NCBI RefSeq assembly: GCF_042242105.1
Contig: NC_092028.1
Coordinates: forward strand, 9,409,338 to 9,473,337
Direction of reading: 5' to 3'
Length of the DNA: 64,000 bases
Source of the DNA: Pempheris klunzingeri
Taxonomy: Eukaryota > Chordata > Actinopteri > Acropomatiformes > Pempheridae
Position numbers and translations under genes: made by a program. The notes under the pieces are model-generated. The model did no database searches. It saw only the letters and a list, made by a program, of their open reading frames with translations, and was not told the DNA's origin. How positions within the stretch are numbered: position 1 is the stretch's first letter; every line of letters begins with the position of its first letter. Positions 12,801 to 26,900 of the stretch are shown piece by piece.

Positions 12801-15800
12801 AAACCCTAAAAGGTAAACCTAAGCTCATTTACACATTACTTATTTCTCGTTTCATCCAAACAAACACAGAAGTTTAAGATTTCGACGTTGTGGTTTCACA
12901 GAGGTTCACGTGCCAGACTGTTTCTTTGCTAAGCTAAGCTAACTAAGCTAGCCAGCTGCTCCATGTAGCTTCATATTTATCGTACTGACATGAAGGTAGA
13001 ATCAATCCTCTGATCTAACTCCTGTCAAAATATACCTTCAATTTACTGTAGCGAATGTTTTGACTTTCCATTAAGTATTTTACTATCTAAAATTATTATC
13101 TAAATTTTCCATTGCATTGCGTAACCATTTGTTTTCTTTATGTATTGTATCCTTTCTTTATTTTGAAATATATATAGAAATAAGTATGTGAGTCGACAAA
13201 TGTCTGAGACCTTTCACGTGCACCTGTTGTTATTGAAGCACTAATTAGGTAGCTAAGTCAGATCTGAGAGCTTGGCAATTAAGAGATCTTTGTGTGCTGG
13301 TTCTTCAGAAAACAAATGGATAAGGCTTAAAGGCCACTTGCTACCTTTTTCTGGAGCTTTTAACTGCAACTCATCATCAATGGTAACCTTTGGTAATCTT
13401 ATTCATCATTTCTTATTATAATTTTCTCATTTCAGGCGTTAATACACATGCATGTTGCCTATAATGTGACTGAATACTAAATTATACTCAGTGCTATTCA
13501 CTGGCTGTGTGTTAAGGTGCTGTTATAGCTCACTAAAGCTTTGACAATTAGTCAGTTCAACTAGCTTAATAACTGATACATAATCTTTTACAATGCAAAC
13601 ATTCTGATGGTTCAGTGAATGAAATGGGAATAATTTCTGTTTTTCTCTGCAAGCTGAATATGGGGTTTTGAACTGTTCGTCAGAAATATATATTTCACTA
13701 ATGAAATTGTGATTTGAGACATTTTTTGCTATTTTCTGACATTTCGTTGCAGCCTTCCAACTAATGATTATTTCAATTATCGATGCATCTCCAGATTGTT
13801 TTTTCAATGAATGGTTTGGTCAGAAGAATGTCAGAAAATAATGTAAAATGCTGATGATTATAATTTCCTAATGCTCAATGTGATGTCTTCATATTAACTG
13901 TTCAGTCCAAACCCCAAATTATTAAGTTTACATCGCATCAGACAAAGCGGCATATCCTTTCTGCCAAACAGCAAGCATTTTTGCTTGAAAAAAACAACTT
14001 AATGATTAATCAATTAATTAAAATAGCTGCTGATTCATTTTCTATTGATTTATGGTCTACATGGTAAGTCTATTTCAAATCATGTCATCAGTCACGATTT
14101 GGTCCTTAGATACAGGCTCAACAGTACAATACATGCAGTTTAGGTGAATTCATTTCTCCAGTTTGAAAAACCACATATGACTTATGTGATTACAAGGACA
14201 TTTAAAATGGTAATCCATTCTGTATGTGTGTCACATCACAGCTCAGGGAAAAGGTGTGACAGTGACGCAAATGCACCAGAAACTAATTCAGGAGGGAGAA
14301 TAAGAAAAAAAAAAAAACGTACGTTTTCTTCTATCAACAGCATGCCATAATTTATCTGAGGATGAAACATAAGCTGCCAGGCACCCTAGTTACTATGGCA
14401 ACTATCAAGTCAATAGCTGAGTTGTTCTGGCATCTGTCCCCACAGTGATTTTTGCTGGGTGTAAAGACACAGGATCTACAGTAAGGCTCAAAGCTGTTAG
14501 ACAACACGTCTGAAGCTTTCCAAGACACAAAATGTCTGTCGAGCCACCAGCTGAGGCATGTTAGATCTCCAAGCATGACGCCTAGTCTGAGATACTGGGA
14601 CGAAAGTGAGTGTGTCAGAAAAGTAACATAGTGGGTTATGATCTTGTACTGTGGAACTGCTTAGCTTTACAGGAGTTCTTCCACTGATACTATACATTTT
14701 TTCTCTGAGAACAAAAAAACATTCACACTTTCAACAATAGACTTTGCTGAAGTGTAAAGAGGCCAAAGATAACACTATGTGAAGTCTGAGAGTTTGCTCT
14801 CTTAACAAGAGCACCTGCATTAACCTCAGTTATTGCATTAAAAAGAATTACTGACGGCCTCTCCTCACCTTCTTGAGGGCAGAGCGGCTCCCCTGCATGT
14901 AGCTACGATGCATCTCCAACACCTTCTGCGGCCTGCTGCGCATCCAGGCGCTAAGCGTCTCGATGGGGGATCCATTTACACACCACTCAGTCACACCAAA
15001 CTGCCTCAGGTGGGCTCGCGCATGGCTGGCCAGAGCCTTGCGGTTCTCAAAGTAGAAGCCACACAGTTCACAACTGGGATCTGAAAAAAAAAAAACAGGA
15101 AAGGAGTAGAGTGGCTGGAGGTCCCTTTTTAAAGAGCAATGATGGATTAATAGAAAACCAATAACCTAATAATGATTTACCTTGGTGTCCGTGTTTGTCT
15201 GGGGAGGGTTTTCTTTTGAAGGAGAAATCATGTGGCAGAGGTGAGAAAGTCTTAAGCTGATGTGATGGTGAGTGGCCAGGCTCCACTGATTGGGCCTCCT
15301 CAGACAAAGGCCTTTTTCCCAGTGGGGAAATCCTGAAAAACCTCCCTGCAGGTGGTGTAGCAGATGTGCCCGCAGGCCCCAGGCCCTGCTTGTGAAGCCT
15401 CGACCCTGACTGCAGCAAACTGAGGGGAGATTTACGGAATTTGGAGGACTGGTAGCCTGAAACAGCTAAACTTTCTGAACTGCTACTGCCTCCTGTGTTC
15501 TCCCAAGGGGGACTGTTGGCTCCCTGGCTCAGCTCCTTTTTCACTGCCTGGTCTGACTGAGAAGAGGCGCCAACCCCTCTCTTATGCATAACCTCCCTCA
15601 GGGTGTCGATTGGCGAGCCGTTGACGGACCACTCAGTAATGCCCATCTGGCGCAGGTGGGAGCGGGCGTGGCTGGAGAGACCTTTACGGTTCTCAAAATA
15701 TTCCCCACAGAACTCACACCGTATATCTCTTGTGGGCTCCACTTCATGGGCCATGGCTGTGGAAAGACCAGAGGCAGAAAGTTCATGACAAGAAAGAGTA

Positions 15801-18800
15801 CGAGAGGACAAACACTACACACATTGCTAGATTAATGAAAATATGCATTGTATCATAAGATAATTAACCACTAAATATTATTTTTATTATGACTTACAAA
15901 GAATATAGTAATAGAATGCTAGCCTGGCTCTCTCCAAAGGTGAGAAAAACCACCTACCAACACGTCCAAAGCTCATTAATTAACACTTTGTATCTCATGT
16001 GTAATTAATCCAAGCGTAATGACAAGTTGCTGTTTAGCAGGGGGTGATGTACTGATTATTTCTAGGTAATTTCCTGGGGTCTCCACTGATTACCTGACAA
16101 CTGGTCCTGGCCGGGAAATGGCTCAGCCCCTTAAAACAGCACAGTCGTCATTTTTACACCGCGGTCAGTTTGGTTAATTAAACAAATGAGAACAAACATG
16201 TTAATTGGTGAGCTTTAAAAGGTGCTGGTAACGGGTAGCGATTTCATTACCATCAGGCAGAGACAGTTCTCGCACACAGTTCCTGGGAAATTACATGGAT
16301 GACCTTTCAGGCAATGCAAGTGATTTTCAGTATTCATACATGCAGCTAAATTCAGGAACATTTCCATCTCGCGCCTTTTCACACACGGCATGGCAACGCC
16401 GGAAAAGGTGTGGCAGGAAACAGTCCAGCAGGTGGCAGTAATGTAACACTTAATTATGCCAACTGCCATAAAACTCAACAGAAGAACAGGATTATTTTCA
16501 GTAATTTCTTGAAAAATGTGCTTGTTTGCAAAAGAACTTGTATTGCTTGTTCGTTATTAAATCACCCACAACAGCATTGACATGGCAACCATAAGCGAGT
16601 GAAGTGAAGTCAAATACGTTATCGAATCTTGTGATTGTTTGGTTCGTCCACCTGAGAGCATCTTTTGACAGACGGATGTAACCCTTTACGTGCTTGTCCC
16701 GGCAGTGTTATCGCTTTCATTCACAACAAAGCTATACTGGCATTTTCCCTAAAATGTAACTAATTCTTGAGGTAAGAAATTGGCGGTAAGGAATCCCTGA
16801 ATATCTACTATTCACAAACGACCCCATACAGGAAATGTTCCTGAACATTTCAGGGACAGACTGCATGTGTTAGTTAGCCTGCTGCTGTAGCTTCATATTT
16901 ACCATACAAACATGTGCATGGAGTTAATCTTCTCCTCTAACACCCCAGGGGAAAGTAAATAAGTGCATTTCCAAAAATGTCAAACTATTCCATTAAATTG
17001 CTAAATAAGACCTGGAGACAAAACTTCCAACCTACCCAAGTTGAGGGGGAACACACTGTCAGAGTTGCTCCAGTTGTGAGTGTCACCAGAGAAGCCCGCA
17101 GATCTCCCACCAGCTCCGGGCGTGGTGACGTCCAGCTGCACCGGCTCAGGCTTCAGCTTTAGGATCAGCCCACCTGAAGACGCTGGCAGAGCTGAGCTTG
17201 ATTTCGATGCAGCTGGCTGAGTAGGACTGGAGGGGCGGGCAAAGGCGAAGGGCAGGCGACTGAGGAGGGTCGCTGAAGGAGATGAGGAGGTTGGCAGAGG
17301 CGAGCGAGGGGGTCCTGGAGAGGACGGAGGTGGAGTTTTGCGAGGTTTTAGAGGAAGAGCGCAAGGCAGGCCCCGTCTTGTGATGATTTCCCTCAGTGTG
17401 TCGATTGGTGAGCCGTTGACAGACCACTCAGTAATGCCCATCTGGCGCAGGTGGGAGCGGGCGTGGCTGGAGAGGCCTTTACGGTTTTCAAAATATTCCC
17501 CGCAAAATTCACAGCCTATTTCCTTTGGAGGTTCACCTAGGAGATTAGAGGAGTGTTAAACAGAAAGACATAAAACATACCTCATTGAAACAGAACTGAT
17601 TATAAATCCCACATTATGTGAATGGAGTGTACCATCAGTCCTGTGAAACAACACTTACTGTGTGGAAGGGCCATGAGCTCCCCACTACTCAAGCGGAAGA
17701 CCCGCATGGAAGAAGACTTGAGACGCTTGGCGGGTGGGCCAAGTACAGATGAGGCAGAGGAAGAGGTAGCTTTGGATGTCGACCCACCCCCAGATGTGGT
17801 CACCTTATAGAGGAGGGATGAAGATGAGGAGGAGGAGAGGCTCAGCAGGGAGGACTGCTTCGGGGAGGACAGCGTGGTCGTGAGGCCTTGCGGTTGTGTG
17901 TGGCTGTCTAGCTGCAACGCACTGGCTTTGTGCTTGAAGTCGTCGGTATCGATGAGCTGGTTCAGGAGGTCGATGGGAGAGCCCTTGGATTCAGAGTACT
18001 CTACCCCAAAGTGCCGCAGGTGGGCTCGTGCATGGCTGGATAAGCCTTTCCGAGTCTCAAACCAGGCGCCGCACAGCTGACAAACGATGTCCTTGTTGGG
18101 GTCTACCTCCAGTGCTGCACATGGAGAAGAAATAAATTAAGACTTTCGAGAAGCATGGACAATGTAACTTCTGACAGTGCTATCAAAGACAGCCTTCAGT
18201 GACACTTACTGAGGTTGAGAGGGGCGTCATTCTCCTGCGGTGCCCAGAGGGGTTTAGACGTTGTGATGGTGGCTGGGGCAGAGAGGTTAGAGCTCAAACT
18301 TTTCATTCCCCCAGCCTTGTGCTCCGGGGAGCGCAAGGGTGAAGACACAGGCAGCAGAGAGGAAATGGGGGCTTTCCTCACTACTGACGAAGGGGAGCCA
18401 GAATGAGGCGGAGCCGGAGAAGCGCCAGGAGAAGGTGTAGGCGTGGAAGAAGAAGAGGGTGGGGCTGCTTTCGCTGCTTTGGCCAGGATGGAGAGAGGGA
18501 TGGGCTTCTCGTCTAAGTCCATGTCTTCTAAATCCTCATCTTTCTGAGGAACAGACGGCGAGGAGTTCTTGGCCGAGAGGGGCTCCAGAAGAGGTGAGCT
18601 TATTTGGCTGTCTGTGTTACGCTCCTTGGCAATTTGGTAGAGGAGGTCAATGGGTGCCCCGCTGCTCTCTGAAACACTGATGCCCAGCTGGCGCAAGTGA
18701 GAGCGGGCGTGGCTGGACAGTCCCCGCCTGGTCTCAAACTGAGCTCCACACACCTCACACGTCAAGTTGTGGCCTGCAAAAGAGGCAAGAGCAGCTGATT

Positions 18801-20938
18801 TGACATTATTAAATAACCCCTGTCTTATAAATTTCAAAGCTGACATTCTGTTAATATATTCTTTCATTTTTCAGCAGCATTAACACAACGTTTGCAGAGC
18901 AACAGCAGGTGGCTGAGGTTCTTTTAGAGGCCACAGATATCCCAGAGGACTTGTCAGTTCACTTACCCTCCCTGTCTACATCTTCACCCAGCCTGCAGCG
19001 ACTCTAGCCAAGTGTTAGAGGTGCTCTTATTAGCTCCTAAATACATTTGTCTACCTCTCAGGATTTCCCTAAGGACAACCCTCAGTGATGTAGTGTCGCT
19101 CTGCTTCAACGCTGACCTGAGGTCAGGCTTACAATTTCCCCCCCCCCGACAGCTATGATAAGGCTTTGCTGTAGCAAATCCAATCCCTTGTCAACATTCT
19201 AGGGTCAGCATTCCCATAATTCTCTCTCACCCTTGGAGTCTGCATCCTCCCCCGGAGAGAGGCTGCCAGTGTCCGCGTCGCACAGCCCTGTTTTCCCGGG
19301 ACTTGAGTTCAGACCATCCAGAGCTGGAAGCTGCAGCTCCTCCTCATCCTCTTCTCCAGCTGCTTCCTCCTCCTCCTCACCTGGAACATTACAGACAATA
19401 TCCATTTAAGTGTAGCAATGCCACGTTAATTAGGCCAATTAAGAGACTGGGACGATAAATCACCTTAAAATTAACAATGATGTCTGACAACAACAAAAAA
19501 AAAAAAAGAGAGAAAATCTCACGACTGATTTTTATGTCTTTGCACATAAATGCACATAAATGTATGTTTGACAGCCTTGAGAATAAATAAAAGACGCAGG
19601 CAGAGATGAGGGAAAAAAAAAAATCAACTCAGTCTTTTGAGCTCACTGCCAATAATTTACCAGTGCATGTAACAGCAGCGCATTATAATGTCTTCTGGAA
19701 GAAAATCCACATGAAAATAATTCAAATAATGAATCCCTGTCATAAAAGTGATCAGTGCACTACTGTGTGAAACAAACATGGCAGTCTTGGTTCCCCGCAG
19801 TCAGACATTCCTGGGACAAAAGTGCCATTTTCTGCGACAAATCGGTAAATCAAAAGAGACGTGGAGACAGACAATGCTTTTTGTCTGGTGGGCGGCTCTG
19901 CGCTTGTCAGTTCATCTCCTGACTGTAAAAGAGCGGCGATGTGACACCTCGGAGCGCAGCGTTATAACACCATCTATTATAATGAAGACAACAGCACATA
20001 ATCAGCCGAGTATTTTGGGGGAAAAGGCAACAAAGTAGCGCGTCGCTAACTTGACTTTGTATTTCTCCAGGCAGAGTAACACAGTGCAACCCGACACTTC
20101 AAGTAAAAGTGATACTTCGATTATACTTGGTTGATCCGGATAAGTTGTTATAACATTACTGTCTCTGACCGCTTTCGCTCCACAAAGTTACCACGTCTCC
20201 TGAGCCATCTGGCTCTTAGTTTATTCTGATAAAACATGCACAAACGCATGCACTTGAAAGCACAGCGTGTCCTCTATCAAAAATCAAAGCAAAGTAAAAT
20301 GGCGAGGATTGGGCAACTGTAGGTAATTTTAGAGATCCTGCAGCATTGAAAATACTGGACGTCATCCCAGACGTGCACAATAAAGAAAAGAAGAGAGAGA
20401 AAAAAAACCTCACAGACATTCAGAAAACACAAAGTATAACAACATCACAACAGCGACACAATCAGCACAATTTAACCGCGCGTGCACAACGGAAACACCC
20501 GAAACAATGCCAATGACCCGCTTTATTAGCTTTTGACATGCATGTCATGGGCTACCTGCATGGCTGTGCCAGACATTGATTTTTCTTTACGTGCTCTCAC
20601 ATGCTAAAGACTTTTTCAGAATAGCTGTAGTCTGGCTACAATGTGACAGAAGATGCGGCTCCAGACGCGCGGTGCACCGCCGCCGTGTGATCCGGGGGCA
20701 CGCGGTGCACGGGGACTACAGCGCGCGGTACTCACCGGTCCGCAACCGCAGTGCATCGGACTCCCGGCAGCTGAGGCCAGACAGTTTTTCCGCTATTGTT
20801 TGGGTCTACGGGGAGGTGGAAGCAGCCATTTTGCCCCCATATGCACCGCTAAGCTAAGGCGTGACCAATCGAGTGGAGGCGGAGGTTGGGATAAATGCAC
20901 CGAGTGCCACATCAACCACGGGCATCAGGGGCTCTCTC

Positions 20939-20988
<50 letters not shown>

Positions 20989-23900
20989 TTACACACACAC
21001 TCTCTCTCTCTCTTTCTCTCTGTTAGGGCTGGTATTCTCGACAGCCACCATCCTGACTCAAACACTTCACACGGTGCACAAAAAGCAAGTAAAGAGCAAA
21101 CAGGCAGATGTATTTAAAACAACAGTAACAGCACAAGGACTCACATTTCTCACTGCTTTATGCATTTGTCTTCTTCATCCCTCCAGGTATCATTACTGAG
21201 GTCTATATACCCTGTGTCAAGTTCAAAGTGCAGACACTGACAGGGTCACCACGTAATAAGTATCAAACCAACAGAGTAACCACACAACCAGAGGAGCAGT
21301 GCATTTGGCACTTTACTACTTTTAAGGTTGGATCAGTAATGACAACTTACCATCACACTCTTCTCCACCGTCCTCCTGCTTGCAGTGTTGAGGAGATGCT
21401 GAAGGCAGTGCATCAGAAACGGCAGCGTTCGGCGTCCTTTCGCTTGTCTCCCCCTCTAGCTTTACCTCAATGATCCCCCCGCCTTCTTCCTCTACTTCGT
21501 TCTCCTCTTCCTCCTCCTCGCCCTCCTCCTGCGAAGAGCCGGGGCTCCGAGGGGGAGCTGTGGGGATTACAAGGTCTGGCCTGCTGGAGAACAGCTCCCT
21601 CAGGATGTGAATCGGCGAGATGGTGACGTCCCAGTTGGTGATGCCAAAGTCGCGGAGGTGGGCCCGCGCGTGGCTGGACAGGCCGGCCCGGGTGTCGAAA
21701 CCAGCGCTACAGAACTCACAGTGCATCACACTGAATGTGCCCGGGTCAAAGTTGGCAACTGTGGAGAGGACAGGCAATACAAGCGGAGTTTAGACATGTG
21801 GCTGAATGTGCAGGATGATACTTCACAGCTGCTGACTGACTGACAGCTGTGCTCTCTTCCCAACCTTTGTGGTTTGTGAGCACTTGAATCAAAGAAATAT
21901 CTTTGATTGCTTGTGACATGTTCAACTAAAGAGTGATTTTAAGCCATCCCTAACATGGCTTAAGGATGGCGATGTCGATCCACTAACTTTTTCCAATAAT
22001 GGCTTGACAGATATTGGAAGGATCATCATTTAAATTTGGTACAGACACTCAAGTTCCCCTCAGGATGAACTGTAATCACTTTCTCCAGTTTTCTTATTCT
22101 GCAAATCACCTTGTGACCCCTGTGATTCATGTTGTGAGCCTCTCTTCCGCTACTTTGGAACCACTGCTCTGTAATTAACACTTTTAAAAAAGCAGTCCAC
22201 ATAAAGTTTTCCCAAGTGGCCATCAAACACTAAAGTCAGAGAGAAGGAAGCTCCAAAAAAAGCAAATATATTTACATTGTTTGTTCTAATGTGGCTGAAA
22301 CAGTCATTTAGGAGAAAGTGTAGCTAATGCGCACTATGGCCTCTGTCAGGGTCATCATGTCAAGCACAAAAAAGGCATCGACTGGTTTGACAACATCTAC
22401 ACAGCCTAAAGAAATATGTTCAACAAGCCATTGACCTTTTTTTTTCTTCTTCTGATAGGAGAACTTCCTCTCAATCGCATTGACTTCCTCGGGGGATATG
22501 AAGTGACGTACATTGTAGCTGACACCCACTCGGTTCAGGTGGCCTCTCACGTGATTGGCAAGCCCGATGCCGTTGTGAAATCGATCGGGGCAGTAGGGGC
22601 ATTTCCTCTCCACGCTCTTGAGCGCCTCTGCGTCCTCATCAATCTCGTCGTCGTCTTCATCCAAGATGCCCTCTGACAGGAACCGTCGCACACGTTCCTC
22701 GTCAATGTCATCGTCATCATCGTCACTGTCAGTTTCTGCGGGAGCAGCCGTAACCCGGTTGCTCCTCCTCAAAAAGAAAACCTTTCCATCTTTCTCCACT
22801 TCCAGCTTGTCTTCGTCCCTCACGCTCTTCTTAGGAGGGAGGGATGACGTCATGCTCTGCTGTGCTGAACAGTTGTCTACAAAGGAGAAAAAAAACAATG
22901 CTGAATAAACAGACAAATTCTACTCAAACTGAAACAGTAAAGGGATATCTTAATACTAGGTGTCCATGTTGGTTTTGGGTGACACTTCCTGTTGGGTTCA
23001 TCTGAGAAGCTCTTAAAGTCTGTCTGACCTTCGCCACTTCTTAAAATGTGTCAGCCAGACTTACTGCCTCACGGTTGTACACCTCCACCAACCAGTCAAG
23101 TCGCAGTTTGCATCCATGTCTGTCCAGACCCAAATCAGTATCTGACTAAAAGAGAAACATGGTCCCAATCTCTCCTTCTGTTCTCAGTTATGGCGTTGAA
23201 TAATAACCAGAAAAGTGTTTTTGTAGAACATTATGACGTCCCTGTGAAGTTGCCTTTTGATTTTGTGGATTTAAAATGTCATCACGTCAGAATTAAGCTA
23301 TTAGAAACGTAATTGAAATTTTGTCATATTTAGCATTTGAATGATCAAGTTATGGCCAAAAATGTGTTTTCAGTGTTTTCATGTGCTCAGTCACTTTGAA
23401 CTTCTAACAAGGAAATCTAATCTCTTCATCCTTGAGTCCAAGTGGACTTTTATGCCAAATGTGAAAAAAAATCCCTTCACGAAGCTCCTGAAATATCACA
23501 TTCACAAGAATGGTGCGGTTATGTTTAGTATAATATGACCTCAACTATTTCTCAACACTTTGTAGGATAATTGTGGCCCATTAATCCAAACATTTGTATT
23601 TATTATAATCATATTATGTTATGTCAGTTAACTGTTGAAATCTTAGAAAACAAAATATCTACAAACGACTGCAATAGGACATGAAATACTACCAATTCTT
23701 TTACATGCAGTGTAGGAATCTGATTATTATCCAGTTTTTACATTAATTGAATTACACTTTCAAGTAAAGGGATTCAAAATATAATAACATTTCGGTATAA
23801 ACTCTCAACAGAGAGTTGAGAGTTTATACAAACCTTTCATCAGCTTTCTTAAAGTATTTGTATACGTGAAAACCCTGAAGAAGCAAAGTGTTGTCACATT

Positions 23901-26900
23901 GGACAGTAATGTTACTGGAGGAATGCATTATACTGGCATGCTATCACGTTAATAAAGCTGATAATGGCATTGATGGCAATAGCATTGATTTGTAGTTGTG
24001 TTCTGTCCACCTGGTGAATGTAAGTCCAGTATTCACTCTACATTTAGCTTTGTTTTCAACAAACTTGTGAAGGAAATATCTGGTTCTGTAGATGCTAAAA
24101 GTTGTTGGTTGTAAACACAAAACAATTAGCTGAAATGCTCATTAGAGCTGAGGGGAACCGCAAAGATAATTCTCTTTGTCACAACAAGAAAGACCTTTCA
24201 CATTACACAGTCATTTGATCCTATAAAAAATATTGATTAGTGCAGCATTAATCGTCTCTATATGATCAGGTTCTATCTTCAATCACAACGCAAAGCTTTA
24301 AGCAAGCAGCATGTGAACAGTGGCTTTAAAGAAATCAGATTTATTTCTAATCCAGACGCTCAAATCTTAGTGCTCGCAGTAATTTGGTGTGTGAGCATGT
24401 ACATGTAACCACTCATATCTCTTTATATCTCATTCTTTGGCGACATACTGTAACAGCTTGCATAGAAATAGTAAAGATGACTTAGTCTAACTTAGGGCTG
24501 TTCAAATCCATGCCTGGAGCTTTTGTTCCTGTACCTGAATTGCATTTCACATCACTTCCACTTCTCTTCATTCACTTACTTAGACTAACACTCCACCCTT
24601 GGACATAACATAATACGTCACACGGACACCGCTTGGAAAGCAGAGGCAAAGTAAACAGGGGAGGAGCTAGGGGACTGAAATGGAACACACCCGCCCTTGT
24701 ACACTTTCAGCCCAAACTATCTAATAAGGATGCACCAAATGCATAACTGCAATTCCCTATGGGTAATATACACCTCTGGAGTGACCGTTGTTTTTCACCC
24801 GCACCCCTCAGCCTTCCTCAAGGAATCATGGGGCATTATCATCAAGTTCACTTCAGTTTTTCAGACACATGGAACAACACTTATGAGGGTGGGGGGGGGT
24901 TTCCCTCAGGGCAAGTGCTGAGGGGAATCCCACAAGGGCATGCTGAATGGCTTATGAAATGCATTCCTGGTTCCAGGCTGTATAGGTGTGGCTCATTAGC
25001 TACCAAGGAGGAACAAATAACTGCATGGCTGCGGCCCTCCCGGACAGGTATTGCCCTGGCCTTACCTTAGCATTAAAGTCTTCAGTCTGATATGTCTCAC
25101 CTGTGTTTGATCGTGCTCTGGTGTGTGGCTTCACTCCAACGGGTGAGCTGGCGTCTCGCTGGGAACACTCAGTGTCAAGCTCTGTGCACTGATCTTTGTC
25201 CTGCTCTTCTTCACTCCCGAGCAGCTTGTCATCACCCACTCTGGGATGAAACTTGGCCAGATCAGTCCAAGTCTTCCCTCTTCGGCTGAATCTCCTGTTC
25301 CCAACACTCTTGAAGACCACGTGGCTTGTGGGCAGAGCCTCGGCGCCTTCTGGTATTGTACCGTCCTCGGTGGCAGTGACTCCTTGTTGGCTTTTGCCTT
25401 GAGTTGCATCGGGCGTGGATCCAGACCCAGAGAGACGATCAGAATCAACACTGGGTTTTGACATTTGAGCGCCCACATTAGACCTTGAATGCTGGCCAGT
25501 CCCATCAGCATGCACTCCACTCGTGGAGCCCTGCCCTGGGTGAACGAGTTTCTGGTGTTCCCTCATTACAGTTTGACTTGAGGTCAGGAAGGCACAATGA
25601 CCACAGGCCAGGGAAGTGGATGCCAAATGTGATGGTGAACAAGGGGATGGGGAGTCAGTCTGGAGAGCAGTTTTTTTTCTGTTGTGGGTCTTGGTGTGAT
25701 TAGCCAGTGCCTGGGAGGTTCTTGTGCTGAAGTTACACTTGGTGCAGACGAAGCGGCGGCGGTAGGCGGAAACACCTCGGGCATGAGCAGGAGTTCGAAT
25801 TGTGGTAGGAGGAGTTGCTTTTGAGTTGAAAACCGCTGGGTCTGCTTCTGGTGTTGAAATTGAGGCTGGGGAAAGAGGTGGACAAGTGACTATTTCTGGG
25901 TCTGACATTTTGCCTGGAGTCGAGGCAGAGCTTGCATCTTGCGTAACAGCTGGGTCTGGGCTTGCATGCTTCACTACCTTGCTGTCCAGCTTCTGAATCT
26001 CTGTCGCTTTCCCATTTTCATTCAGTTTCTCAATCTCCTCCAAGATCTTCAGACGGGAATCCTGGTGCCTTCTGTGGTGGTCTGCCAGCGCAAGACGATT
26101 TGGCAGGTTCCATCCGCACTCGATGCACCGAAAACGGCCACCTTTTCCTACCCGCCTGCCACCCCCCGCACCACTCTGACAGTGCTCGACGATGTGCTCC
26201 TGCAGGTGGACCTGCTTCTTGAAGTAAATGCTACATTCCACACAGGTGAAGATTTCTTTACCTGGCGCTACCTCACTTCCTTCCTCTTTGTCTCTTTGCC
26301 CACCTTTGTCTCTGAACTTTATTGGCTCTGCCTCTGCTTCTTCTCCGAAGTTGACTTCCTCAAAATCATACACCCCTCCACCTCGATTCAGCTGCGCCGT
26401 CTCGGCAGGTTTTGATTTTTGAGGACTCACTCTTGTCTGCTTGCCAGTCTCAGGCAATGTGCGCTTCAAGGGGCCAAGTCCGGAGAAGGGCCTGAGCAGC
26501 ACCCTCTTCTTTCTGCACCGCTGAATGAATGTGCAATGAGCCCAGGGGGCAGGAGGGGGGCTCTCGGGGTCTGAGTCTCCAGGGAAGCTGTACACATCTC
26601 TCTCAGGCTCCTTGGTTTCTTTTCTCTTAGCCCTCTTCTCTCCCTCACTATTGTGTGCCTCCTCCTCCTCCTCCATTTGGCAACCTTCCTTTGGTATTAC
26701 TTTGGACAGAAACAACTCAGCTGCCTCAGATACATTCCAGACCTTGTTGTCTGCCACTGTGAAGAGAAAACTGAGGAATCATGAACGGAGCCTTACGATG
26801 AAAAGAAAGATATCAAGTGCGCGGGGAACAGATTTCTTTTCTTCCTTATGGTACTTACATTCTGTTGGGCTGAGCTGAGATGTATTTGGCTCTTCTGTCT

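Noticed and set aside
18774-18867. Open frame extending the wiz finger-7 exon upstream to a Met (MKEYINRM...)
   Set aside because: It crosses a clear acceptor (ttttgcag) at the start of the conserved finger. The extension is intronic in composition and the neighbouring exon joins in phase at the acceptor.
25000-25100. C-terminal continuation of the large wiz ORF (…[12 protein letters not shown]…)
   Set aside because: It lies past the donor ACACAG|GTGAGA. The next exon at 22,876 completes the split codon and continues the wiz protein.
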